Assembly: GCA_038225555.1 (NCBI GenBank)
Contig: JBBRRB010000001.1
Location: 288,707-352,706 of the forward strand
Reading direction: 5' to 3'
Length of the DNA: 64,000 nucleotides
Source: JANXQZ01 sp038225555
GTDB lineage: Bacteria > Acidobacteriota > Terriglobia > Bryobacterales > Bryobacteraceae
Under the pieces are notes generated by a model. That model was not told where the DNA came from and searched no databases. It saw only the letters and a list, made by a program, of their open reading frames with translations. Positions 17,693-25,514 of the stretch are shown here, piece after piece (within the stretch, counting starts at the first letter, position 1; each line of letters starts with the position of its first letter). Made by a program: the position numbers and the translations under genes.

Positions 17693-18735
17693 TTAATCCT
17701 GAACCCTAGAATAAACGCCACTTGGTTTGGATTTGCGTCGTATAGCCCGGGAGTCCGAATCGGAGTAAAAGATTTGTCGGCGGTCCACAGCGTGTACCGA
17801 AGCTCGGGAGTAAAGTGGAAAATTCCAGTCCTGAAATCCATCCCCGCCGAGATGGGGATGCCGACGCTGATGCTCCCTTGCGAGCTGTTCATCGTGCTGT
17901 TTGTGGCGCCAGTGAGCGAGGTCAGCGACGAATCCTGCGAGACATGCCGCAAAGATATCCCCGCGCCCAGCAGCGGCTTCACATGTCTTGCCATCAGGAA
18001 GCGCCGCTTGAAGATTACGGGAAACTCCCAGGAGCTTCCACTGGAATCGGTTGAGAAACCGACCCCAAAGATATTGCCGGTGGTGCGGGCTCCGAAACCT
18101 CTCCGGATCGCATCGAATTCCAGCACGTACCTGGGGGACAGATTGAACTGAATGGTGGGACCGATCATAAAGCGCGCGCTCTTATCGTCGAAGGTGGAGG
18201 TGCCGGTTCTTCCGGCCGTGCTGAACCAGTCCCTAAGCTGGCCGCCTGCGACTAAGCCAAAGCCAATCACCCCTTCCTCGGCACCCTCCCGACGCCTGGG
18301 CGAGGCCGACCGTACTCCAGGTCCGCCGACCGACCGGACAGCTGGTTGGACGGGTTGAATCACCTGAACAGACGGCTGAACCACTGGCGCTGCAGCGGGT
18401 CCGGTGGACACCGTGGCGGTCGCGACTCCCTGTTGCTCGAACACGACGGGGGTGCCAGTGAAACCATTCGCAAATCGCGAAATCCGATTCGAGGTTCTGG
18501 CCCTCGAAGCGCCGCGGCGAGACTTCAACCGACGCGCCAGCGAGCGGGTGGACCGTCTCCGATGCTTCGAGCGGCGGACCGATCTGGATGGCTGTTCGGC
18601 AGGGGGCGCAAGAGATAACAACGCGAGTTGCCGTGTCGCGACTCGCCCCTGAGCGTGAGTTTGGCCAGCAGCGAGTCCGGCCAAAATGAAACCCGTCAGC
18701 AGTATTTTCAAGATTGATTCAGTAGGAAAGCGCAT
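17689..18735 (-). CDS. Outer-membrane beta-barrel protein with basic N-terminal region
   Basis: The protein has 348 residues with a signal peptide (cut near THAQG, residues 26-30). Residues about 50-90 are strongly Arg/Ser/Lys-rich (RRSKHRRRSTRSLARRLKS), followed by a Val/Gln/Pro linker and a C-terminal region of about 190 residues of alternating strands (GFGLVAGGQLRDWF, ARFMIGPTIQFNLSP, FHFTPELRYTLW, FILGFRIN) typical of a small 8-strand OmpW/OprF-like barrel. The basic region is unusual for a secreted protein and may bind polyanions. GGAGG precedes the start. Confidence 0.75.
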   Translation of the reverse strand: MRFPTESILKILLTGFILAGLAAGQTHAQGRVATRQLALLSLAPPAEQPSRSVRRSKHRRRSTRSLARRLKSRRGASRARTSNRISRFANGFTGTPVVFEQQGVATATVSTGPAAAPVVQPSVQVIQPVQPAVRSVGGPGVRSASPRRREGAEEGVIGFGLVAGGQLRDWFSTAGRTGTSTFDDKSARFMIGPTIQFNLSPRYVLEFDAIRRGFGARTTGNIFGVGFSTDSSGSSWEFPVIFKRRFLMARHVKPLLGAGISLRHVSQDSSLTSLTGATNSTMNSSQGSISVGIPISAGMDFRTGIFHFTPELRYTLWTADKSFTPIRTPGLYDANPNQVAFILGFRIN

Positions 18736-18824
18736 ACACCTCCAAGTCGCTCACTCAAAGCATACTACAGAAGAGGATGCAAGTGTTTCAAACGTTTTTA
18801 GAATTCATGCAGATCGTAGAGAGG

Positions 18825-18859
18825 AAAAAAGAACCGTCTCGCCCGCAACGAGACGGTTC
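18825..18859 (-). terminator. Rho-independent terminator of the isomerase-macro operon
   Basis: On the minus strand an 11-bp perfect stem (GAACCGTCTCG / CGAGACGGTTC) with a 7-base loop is followed by six T. It lies about 125 bases after the stop of the unknown gene at 18985. On the plus strand the same hairpin precedes a small ORF. Confidence 0.75.
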
Positions 18860-18880
18860 GGAAGGAGCCAAGGAGATCAA

Positions 18881-18946
18881 ATGAACCTGACTGTTCGAGA
18901 ATGCCACAAAGCGTCGGCCTTGCCAATAGGCCGCGCCTCTTTTTAG
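18881..18946 (+). CDS. Possible 21-residue small ORF or leader peptide
   Basis: ATG 18881 is preceded by an ideal Shine-Dalgarno (AAGGAG, 5-base spacer) and opens a 21-codon frame beginning MNLTVRECHK and ending RASF. Its stop TAG lies in the T-run of a terminator hairpin. A TAGAAT box at 18799-18804 could start a transcript of about 135 bases containing the upstream hairpin, this ORF and the terminator. No peptide family was recognised. It could be a small protein, the mRNA-like part of a regulatory RNA, or a chance frame; the coding call is uncertain. Confidence 0.3.
   Translation: MNLTVRECHKASALPIGRASF
18911..18944 (+). terminator. Terminator-like hairpin on the plus strand
   Basis: GCG-T-CGGCCT pairs with AGGCCG-CGC (9 pairs, one bulge) around the loop TGCCAAT and is followed by CTCTTTTT. 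No plus-strand gene other than the 21-codon ORF ends here, which suggests a short independent transcript. Confidence 0.55.
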
Positions 18947-18984
18947 GGTGAGGATTGTACTAACACCCTACGCTACGAAGGAGA

Positions 18985-19497
18985 TCAATTGCGAACGCCG
19001 ATGCTCTCGGTCCGGCCTGCGAGAGGCTTTACGATTGACCCGCCGCACACGCCCACACCCGTATTCATCAAGGCGTTCAACAAGTTATAAAGCACCGCGT
19101 AGACCATCTGCTCGGTGACGGGTTGCTTGCCCGGAAGACGGAACGACGTCGGCAGTTCCTTCGTGATCCGCAGCCGGATCGCGTGCGGGAGGGTTCGTCC
19201 GCCCCGGTCTCTCTGATTGGCGACGTAAATGGGCGTCTGCAGGACTGCGCCATTGCGGCCATCGACGTAAAATTGGCAGCGCGAGAACCAGCCCAGGTTG
19301 CCTGGATCGGCAGCGTCGAAGAGCAGCAGAGGCGCTTGCCGGTCGGGCGCGAGCAGATCCAGACTCATGCTGCGCGGATTGTCGTCGATCTTGAATTCAA
19401 AGCCGGCCTGCTTCGCAATGTTCGCCACAAACTCCGGATCCAGCTCAAGGAGCAGGAGCTTGTGGTCACCGGCTTGTAATACCTGCATAGCCTTCAT
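18985..19497 (-). CDS. Protein of unknown function in macro-domain operon
   Basis: The protein has 170 residues from ATG 19497, which begins directly after the stop of the macro-domain gene (TAG at 19499-19501). It is soluble, without signal peptide or helix, and has a mixed alpha/beta pattern (KLLLLELDPEFVANIAKQAG, SMSLDLLAPD, AVLQTPIYVANQRD, MVYAVLYNLLNAL). I recognise no family. Translational linkage to the macro domain suggests a shared role, perhaps in nucleotide or ADP-ribose chemistry. A strong terminator follows it. Confidence 0.65.
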   Translation of the reverse strand: MKAMQVLQAGDHKLLLLELDPEFVANIAKQAGFEFKIDDNPRSMSLDLLAPDRQAPLLLFDAADPGNLGWFSRCQFYVDGRNGAVLQTPIYVANQRDRGGRTLPHAIRLRITKELPTSFRLPGKQPVTEQMVYAVLYNLLNALMNTGVGVCGGSIVKPLAGRTESIGVRN

Positions 19498-19498
19498 T

Positions 19499-20053
19499 CT
19501 AGCTTGCGGGCAAACTGGATAGGACCCGGGCATGTACATCGAGCGTGCCTTGATCCCAAAGCACAAAGAGCACTTCTCTCACCCCGGCGTCCGCCGCATG
19601 CAGGTGTTGCGAGAGAGTCTCGAGCGCAATGCGTGCCGCCTCGGCAACCGGATACCCGTAAGCGCCGGTGCTAATGGCCGGAAAACTGATCATGCGAACT
19701 CCCCGCTCTTCAGCCAGCGCGAGGCAGGTGCGATAGCAGCTTTTCAATTGATCGGGCTCGCCCTGCTTGCCGTCACGATAAATCGGGCCAACAGCATGAA
19801 AGACAAACTGTGCGGGCAGGGCTCCGGCTGTTGTGACCACCGCGCTGCCCGTCGGACACTCGCCAGACTCGTTGCGGATCTGGTCAAGTTCTCTCATGAG
19901 GGAAGGTCCACCGGTCCGGTGAATGGCACCATCTACGCCTCCGCCTCCCTGCAACTGCGAATTGGCCGCGTTCACGATTGCATCCACGCGGATCTTGGTG
20001 ATGTCGCCCAGCAACAGGCGCAGCGCCTTGCCGTTCGGGAGATTCAGGTCCAT
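19499..20053 (-). CDS. Macro-domain protein (O-acetyl-ADP-ribose deacetylase-like)
   Basis: The protein has 184 residues and is almost entirely a macro domain: GDITKIRVDAIVNAAN for adenine binding, QGGGGVDGAIHRTGG for the catalytic loop and FPAISTGAYGYP for the diphosphate loop. YmdB-type members hydrolyse O-acetyl-ADP-ribose or remove mono-ADP-ribose from proteins. It is the middle gene of a three-gene operon, 21 bases after the isomerase-like gene. Confidence 0.92.
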   Translation of the reverse strand: MDLNLPNGKALRLLLGDITKIRVDAIVNAANSQLQGGGGVDGAIHRTGGPSLMRELDQIRNESGECPTGSAVVTTAGALPAQFVFHAVGPIYRDGKQGEPDQLKSCYRTCLALAEERGVRMISFPAISTGAYGYPVAEAARIALETLSQHLHAADAGVREVLFVLWDQGTLDVHARVLSSLPAS

Positions 20054-20074
20054 GCTCGCATCTTAATCCAAGTG

Positions 20075-20989
20075 TTACGCGAAGGCGGCCCGCATCGCTT
20101 CCAGGCTCTTTGGCACGGCGGTATCGGGCGACTCCTTGCCTTCCATTTCAAGCGAAATGTAGCCTTTGTAGTTTGCGCGCCGCAGGATGCCGGCGATTCG
20201 CTTGTAATCGAGATTCAGGGTGTAATACTCTCCGCCGCCGAAGTAGGTTTTGAAATGCACGATGCCTGCGCGGGGAGCGAGCTTTTCGATTTCAGGATAC
20301 GGATCAATCGGGAAGTTGCCAATATCGAGGTTGATTCCCAACCAGGGCGAATTCACGCCGTCGACGATGCGCAGCAGGTTCTCGACTTTGGTGGTGATGC
20401 CCCAATGATTTTCCAGCATCAGCATAACGCCGGCCTTCTCCGCCGCCGGCATGCACGCCTGCATCGAATCGATGCACCATTGGATCGCGTCACTCTCCGA
20501 ATAACCGGGAATGGGCGGTTCGTCGCCCTTCGCCTTCATCAGATCGTCGAAAAGCCGGATGGTGCGCCAACGGCCGGAGTTGATGCGCACGGCGGGAATG
20601 CCTAGGCGGGATGCCATTTCGATGCCGTACTGCGTGTGACGAATGGCTTGTCCCCGTTCGTCCGCCCAAGGGGAAACGAAGTCCTGGTGAATCGAGAACA
20701 TCACGAGCGAGATCCCGTTCAGCAGAGCCGCGCGCTTGAGACGGTTGAGGTATTCGGGCGACTCGTCTACCATTTGCCGGTGAAGTACTTCGATGCCGCT
20801 GAAGCCGAGCCTGGCTGCGTTCTCTACTACTTTCTCGATCGGATATTTCTCTCGCTTGAAATGCCAGTAGGAGTAACTGGAACAGGAGAATCGAGGGGCA
20901 GGGATGGCGCTTTCCGCGGCTGGCGAACCGGCTGGGCACAACGCGGCGGACGCGGCCCCGGCAAGCCACTGGCGTCGAGAAGATGACAT
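20075..20989 (-). CDS. Sugar phosphate isomerase/epimerase, Tat-exported
   Basis: The protein has 304 residues. The N-terminus MSSSRRQWLAGAASAALC is a Tat signal. The rest is a xylose-isomerase-like TIM barrel (LGFSGIEVLHRQM, MLMLENHWG, LGINLDIGNFP, GYISLEMEGKE), with the acidic and His residues that bind a divalent metal. Relatives act as sugar epimerases, dehydratases or isomerases; many exported ones in acidobacteria and planctomycetes have no known substrate. It heads the operon with the macro domain and is divergent from a sulfatase 90 bases away. Confidence 0.88.
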   Translation of the reverse strand: MSSSRRQWLAGAASAALCPAGSPAAESAIPAPRFSCSSYSYWHFKREKYPIEKVVENAARLGFSGIEVLHRQMVDESPEYLNRLKRAALLNGISLVMFSIHQDFVSPWADERGQAIRHTQYGIEMASRLGIPAVRINSGRWRTIRLFDDLMKAKGDEPPIPGYSESDAIQWCIDSMQACMPAAEKAGVMLMLENHWGITTKVENLLRIVDGVNSPWLGINLDIGNFPIDPYPEIEKLAPRAGIVHFKTYFGGGEYYTLNLDYKRIAGILRRANYKGYISLEMEGKESPDTAVPKSLEAMRAAFA

Positions 20990-21079
20990 AGGGCCTATTG
21001 TACGATTTGGGCCTTCCCCGGCAAAGCCCGCGCAGTGCCAGCACAGCGTCAGCCTGGAATGTAATATGTTGGAGGAGCT

Positions 21080-22669
21080 GTGAAAAGCACACCATCCACC
21101 ATCTCCAGGCGATCTTTCGCCGCGCGGACTGCCGGTTTAGCATCGGCACCCTTTCTGGCCTCCTGGCCGCTTGCCCAATCGGTATTTGGAGCTGCGACCA
21201 GGCCAAACATTCTGTTCATCATGACGGATGACCATTCCGCTCAGGCGATCAGCTGTTATGGCAGCAAGATCAACCAAACGCCCAACCTGGACCGGCTCGC
21301 CAACGAAGGCATGCGCATGGACCATGTCTTCGTGACCAATTCGATCTGTACGCCCAGCCGGGCAAGCATTCTCACCGGCAAGTACAGCCACATGAACGGA
21401 GTCCCGGTGTTCAACCGGTTTGACGGATCGCAACCGACCGTCTCGAAGATGCTGCAGCAGGGCGGCTATTACACGGCAATGATCGGGAAGTGGCACCTCG
21501 GTAGCGACCCGACCGGCTTCGATTACTGGAACATCCTTCCCGGCCAGGGAGTCTACAACAATCCGACCCTCTACGACAAAGACGGCTCCACCGCATACCA
21601 GGGCTATGCCACGGACATCATCGCGGATCTCACGATCGATGTGCTGAACAAGCGGCCGAAGGAGAAGCCGTTCTTCATCATGTCGCATCACAAGGCACCT
21701 CACCGGGAATGGACTCCCGACGAAAAGCACCGGAAACAGTTCGAGGGCAAACACATTCCGGAACCGGCGACCCTACGCGACGATTACTCGGGAAGAACCG
21801 ATGCGCTCCACGAACAGCAGCAATCCGTTTTCCGGGACCTGACGCGGCGCGATCTCAAGATTTCTCCGCCACCGGAACTCTCCGGCAGAGAGCTGCAGCA
21901 ATGGATGTCGGTAAAGCCCAGCGAAGTCGAAATCGAGGTGGAGGGAGTTAAGAAGAAACTGACGGGCAAGGAATTGGAAGACTGGAAGTACCAGCGCTAC
22001 ATGCGGGACTACCTGGCCTGCGTGCAGAGCGTGGACGACAACGCGGGACGAGTGCTGGATTGGCTGGAAGCGAACGGACTGAGGGAAAACACGGTGGTCA
22101 TTTACACGAGCGACCAGGGGTTCTTTCTTGGCGAGCATGGTCTATTCGACAAGCGCTTCATGTATGAGGAGTCCTTGCGCATGCCCTTCCTGGTGCGCTG
22201 GCCCAGCGGCATCAAGCCGGGCAGCACTTCGAGCGCGATCGGCATCAACTGCGACTTCGCGCCGACATTCCTGGATCTAGCCGGACAACCCACGCCGAAG
22301 GATATGCAGGGCCGAAGTTTTCTCCCGGTCTGGCAAGGAAATACGCCGCGGGACTGGCGCCACGCAATGTACTACCGCTACTATCACGATCCGGGAGACC
22401 ACAACACGCGCGCTCATTACGGAGTCCGGACAGAGACCCACAAGCTGATCTACTTCTGGAAAAAGGATCAGTGGGAGTGCTATGACCTTGCAGCCGATCC
22501 TCTGGAAATGCACAACATCTTTAATGACCCGAAGGCGCAGAAGACGGTCGCAATGTTGAGGCAGGAACTCTTGCGGCTGAAGAAAGAACTGAAGGACGAC
22601 GACCAGTTTGCCGAAAAACAGCCTCAGGAATCGTCGTATGTCCAGGCGCCTCCGAAGAAGAAGCAGTGA
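21080..22669 (+). CDS. Tat-exported type I sulfatase
   Basis: The protein has 529 residues from GTG 21080, preceded by GGAGGAG. The signal carries SRRSFAARTAG (Tat). The active site is Cys90-Thr-Pro-Ser-Arg94, the Cys being converted to formylglycine; calcium ligands D50/D51 (MTDDHSA) and the later TSDQGFFLGEHG are present. The closest match from memory is the N-sulfoglucosamine or mucin-desulfating group, so sulfated polysaccharides are the likely substrate. The insertion rich in charged residues (about 215-310) is long. Exonuclease III follows within 11 bases. Confidence 0.92.
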   Translation: MKSTPSTISRRSFAARTAGLASAPFLASWPLAQSVFGAATRPNILFIMTDDHSAQAISCYGSKINQTPNLDRLANEGMRMDHVFVTNSICTPSRASILTGKYSHMNGVPVFNRFDGSQPTVSKMLQQGGYYTAMIGKWHLGSDPTGFDYWNILPGQGVYNNPTLYDKDGSTAYQGYATDIIADLTIDVLNKRPKEKPFFIMSHHKAPHREWTPDEKHRKQFEGKHIPEPATLRDDYSGRTDALHEQQQSVFRDLTRRDLKISPPPELSGRELQQWMSVKPSEVEIEVEGVKKKLTGKELEDWKYQRYMRDYLACVQSVDDNAGRVLDWLEANGLRENTVVIYTSDQGFFLGEHGLFDKRFMYEESLRMPFLVRWPSGIKPGSTSSAIGINCDFAPTFLDLAGQPTPKDMQGRSFLPVWQGNTPRDWRHAMYYRYYHDPGDHNTRAHYGVRTETHKLIYFWKKDQWECYDLAADPLEMHNIFNDPKAQKTVAMLRQELLRLKKELKDDDQFAEKQPQESSYVQAPPKKKQ

Positions 22670-22679
22670 ATGCGGCCCA

Positions 22680-23453
22680 TTGAAGATCGCCACCTTCAAC
22701 ATCAATAACATCAACAAGCGTCTGGATAATCTGACGGCGTGGCTCGCAAGGGCGGAGCCCGACGTCGTTTGCCTTCAGGAGCTCAAGGCAGAGCAGCGAG
22801 CATTTCCGGCAGGTGCCCTTCGCGACGTCGGCTATCGCGGAGTCTGGCTAGGCGAACGTTCCTGGAACGGCGTAGCCATCCTGGCGCGGGACTGCGACCC
22901 GGTGCTGACACGATCCAGCTTGCCTGGTGATCCTAACGATCGACAGGCACGCTATATCGAAGCGGCGGTAAGCGGGGTGCTGATCGGTTGCATCTATTTG
23001 CCGAATGGAAATCCTCAACCCGGTCCGAAGTTCGATTACAAATTGGCTTGGTTCAATCGCTTAATCGAGCACGGCGCGGAACTGATGCAGGCAGGCGTGC
23101 CTGTCGTTTTGGCCGGCGACTACAACGTCGTACCGGCTGCGCAGGACATCTACCAAACGCGATCACTCGATAAAAACGCATTGATTCAACCTCAGAGTCG
23201 TCTGGCGTATGCTCGGCTGCTAGCTCAGGGCTGGACGGACGCCCTGCGAAAACTGCAACCGGAGGGGCCGCTCTGGACGTTTTGGGACTACGAGCTGAAT
23301 CGGTGGCCTTTAGACAAGGGGATGCGGCTGGATCATTTACTTCTCTCTCCAACCGTATGCGGTCGATTCGTGCACGGGGGTGTAGACCGATGGGTTCGCG
23401 GTGAAGAAAACGCCAGCGATCACGCTCCCGCTTGGATAGTGCTCGATGGTTGA
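22680..23453 (+). CDS. xth: Exodeoxyribonuclease III
   Basis: The start is placed at TTG 22680 since the family begins MKIATFNINN and this codon gives exactly that; the frame continues upstream into the sulfatase gene. The 257 residues hold the full AP-endonuclease set: N in TFNINN, QELKAEQ with Glu34, GDYNVVP, MRLDHLLLS and SDHAP. It repairs abasic sites and trims 3' ends in the cytosol. The 10-base spacing from the sulfatase stop suggests co-transcription, though the functions are unrelated. Confidence 0.92.
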   Translation: MKIATFNINNINKRLDNLTAWLARAEPDVVCLQELKAEQRAFPAGALRDVGYRGVWLGERSWNGVAILARDCDPVLTRSSLPGDPNDRQARYIEAAVSGVLIGCIYLPNGNPQPGPKFDYKLAWFNRLIEHGAELMQAGVPVVLAGDYNVVPAAQDIYQTRSLDKNALIQPQSRLAYARLLAQGWTDALRKLQPEGPLWTFWDYELNRWPLDKGMRLDHLLLSPTVCGRFVHGGVDRWVRGEENASDHAPAWIVLDG

Positions 23454-23492
23454 CTCGCGCCGCTCCCGTGAACGTTCGGATACAATCTTGAA

Positions 23493-24680
23493 ATGCGCGA
23501 ACTGTTGCTCGCTTGCCTATTCGCCGCTGCGGCTTTCGCGCAGAAAGGAGAGTTCGGCAGCTTCACCAATTCCGACGACGTCGGCGCGCCTCCCCTCAAA
23601 GGGTCTGCGGCATTTGACGCTTCCAGCGGCGAGTACAAGATCACGGGCTCCGGGACCGATATCTGGGCCAAGGCCGATCAGTTCCACTACGTTTGGCGCG
23701 AAATGTCCGGCAACTTTGCCGTCGACGCCACCGCCAAATTCCTCACTGAGGGAATCGCGCACCGCAAGGCCGTAATCATGCTTCGCAAGAGTCTCGACAC
23801 CGACTCGCCATTCGTCCAGCTCGCCGTCCACGGAGACGGCACGCCGTCGGTTCAATTCCGCAATAGCAAGGCCGACAACACGAACACGGTCGATTTTCCG
23901 ATTGAAGGTCCGGGGACGTGGAAGCTGAAGCTGGTTCGGCAAGGCACCGCGATCACGGTGTGGGCCGCCAAGGACGGCGCGCCCTTGAAGGAACTGGGAC
24001 ACACCCCTAATCAGTTGGGCAGCCCGATATTGGTTGGACTCGGGGTTAGTTCGCATACCCAGGAAGCGGCCACCACCGTGCTTTTTTCGGATGTATCCGT
24101 TGAACAACTGCCAGCCACGGCGGGCTTGGGCGTGTTTACCAGTTCCGGCGATGTTGGCGGTCCTGCAATCAAAGGAACCGCCGCGTTTTCAGACGGGCAG
24201 TATCGAATCACCGGTTCCGGAGCTAACATCTGGGCCAAGCAGGATCAGTTCCAATATGTCTGGCGAGAGATGACTGGCAACTTTACGGTCACGGCCACCG
24301 TGCGATTTCTGGGCCAGGGAGCCGATCACCGCAAGGCCGGCATCATGGTGCGCCAGTCTCTGGACGCCGATGCGGCTTACGCCGACGTTGTCATTCATGG
24401 CAACGGCATGCCCGGGCTTCAGTGGCGGAGCAAGCAGGGCGAAGACACCAACGCGTTCGACCTTCCGTTCGACGGCCCGGGCACGTTCAAGCTGAAACTG
24501 GTTAGAACAGGTGTGAAGATTTACATGTACCTCGCCAAGGACGACGCCGAGCCGAAGGAAATCGCGCACACGGAGGTTTCGTTCCGAAGCCCAGTTTTAG
24601 TGGGGCTCGCCGTCTGCTCGCATCAAGCGGACGCATCGGACACTGTCCTATTTTCGGGTGTGTCGGTGGTGGCGCAATAG
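23493..24680 (+). CDS. Secreted protein with two tandem concanavalin-like domains
   Basis: The protein has 395 residues with a signal peptide (cut near AFAQK, residues 15-18). The mature part is a clear internal duplication: residues about 20-205 and 212-395 share FGSFTNSDDVG / LGVFTSSGDVG, YKITGSGTDIWAK / YRITGSGANIWAK, FHYVWREMSGNF / FQYVWREMTGNF and a final VLFSDVSV / VLFSGVSV. The fold is the concanavalin-like DUF1349 type seen in sugar-binding modules. It has no catalytic domain and is probably a carbohydrate-binding surface protein. Confidence 0.8.
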   Translation: MRELLLACLFAAAAFAQKGEFGSFTNSDDVGAPPLKGSAAFDASSGEYKITGSGTDIWAKADQFHYVWREMSGNFAVDATAKFLTEGIAHRKAVIMLRKSLDTDSPFVQLAVHGDGTPSVQFRNSKADNTNTVDFPIEGPGTWKLKLVRQGTAITVWAAKDGAPLKELGHTPNQLGSPILVGLGVSSHTQEAATTVLFSDVSVEQLPATAGLGVFTSSGDVGGPAIKGTAAFSDGQYRITGSGANIWAKQDQFQYVWREMTGNFTVTATVRFLGQGADHRKAGIMVRQSLDADAAYADVVIHGNGMPGLQWRSKQGEDTNAFDLPFDGPGTFKLKLVRTGVKIYMYLAKDDAEPKEIAHTEVSFRSPVLVGLAVCSHQADASDTVLFSGVSVVAQ

Positions 24681-24691
24681 CACCAACGGCG

Positions 24692-25504
24692 TCACCGCTT
24701 AAAACATGCGGCCAGCGACTGACGCGCCGCCAGGGTGAGATCGTTAAACGGAAACTCGACAGACTCGTTCGAGTAGAGGTCTTTGACTCCTAGTGCTTGC
24801 GTCGGCAGCAGCATCATTGAATTATTGAGACTGACCGCCGCCCCTGCCGTGATCGCCCCAGTGCTTTCCACCTTGTATATAAGCGGTGTCTCTCGGTCCA
24901 CGCTGGCGGATAGTGGGCCCATCCTCGGAGCCGGCGCCCAGGCAAGTTGCATCTCGCCTGCATGAGTCTCAGTGTTGCAAACGAGCACTAATCGGAACAT
25001 GGCGGCTTCGGCTGTAGTTTTCGCAGACGGCAGCTCCCGCAATATACTCGCGGTCAGCATCGACGCCTTCGTCTCCGGATCCACGGCGCGATTCAAGTGC
25101 CACTCGTTGGCACCTTTCGCTTCCAAGGCGAGTGCGTAGATCAGTGCATCAATTGTGGCCTTGTCCGGGATGGGTATGCCCGCCGCGCCCATCGCTCCGG
25201 TTTTCATTTTCTTGGCCACCAAGGCTGCTGCGCTCGGATCGAAAGCCGCAGCCCTTACCGTTTCAAGCAATACTCCGGAGCTTAGCTTGCTGACCATCAT
25301 GGCCGCCAGACTTGGAGGTGCTTGCGCTGCATCGAAGTGCTGGAGCGACAGGCCGCCGTTCCTGGCCGCGTCGGTGTGACAAACCGCGCAATACTTCTGC
25401 ACCAGCGCATTTTGCTGCGCCACGGGCATCGCATCACTCGCAAACGCAACGGGAACTGCCAGCGAGGTTATTGCTGCAAATGCTATTGCTACGCCGATCA
25501 TCAA
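24692..25504 (-). CDS. Periplasmic mono-haem c-type cytochrome
   Basis: The protein has 270 residues with a signal peptide (cut near FASDA). One haem site, Cys39-Ala-Val-Cys42-His43, follows QNALVQKYC, as in the PSD1/DUF1588-type leaders of planctomycete and acidobacterial cytochromes. The C-terminal 150 residues contain no second haem site and look like an uncharacterised beta-rich domain. It is the last gene of the M20-DUF4159-cytochrome run, 10 bases after DUF4159. Confidence 0.82.
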   Translation of the reverse strand: MMIGVAIAFAAITSLAVPVAFASDAMPVAQQNALVQKYCAVCHTDAARNGGLSLQHFDAAQAPPSLAAMMVSKLSSGVLLETVRAAAFDPSAAALVAKKMKTGAMGAAGIPIPDKATIDALIYALALEAKGANEWHLNRAVDPETKASMLTASILRELPSAKTTAEAAMFRLVLVCNTETHAGEMQLAWAPAPRMGPLSASVDRETPLIYKVESTGAITAGAAVSLNNSMMLLPTQALGVKDLYSNESVEFPFNDLTLAARQSLAACFKR

Positions 25505-25514
25505 GTTGCCGAGC

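Larger units (their letters stand above)
18870..18988 (+). repeat. Repeated ribosome-site 11-mer AAGGAGATCAA
   Basis: AAGGAGATCAA occurs at 18870-18880, followed by ATG, and again at 18978-18988, followed by TTG. The first is the ribosome site of the 21-codon ORF; the second overlaps the antisense stop codon of the unknown gene. Two exact copies within 110 bases are unlikely by chance. Confidence 0.45.

Noticed and set aside
19532..20605. 357-codon plus-strand frame opposite the macro-domain and isomerase genes
   Set aside because: Both minus-strand genes are clear family members; the plus frame has shadow-type composition (His/Arg/Asp-rich) and crosses a gene boundary.
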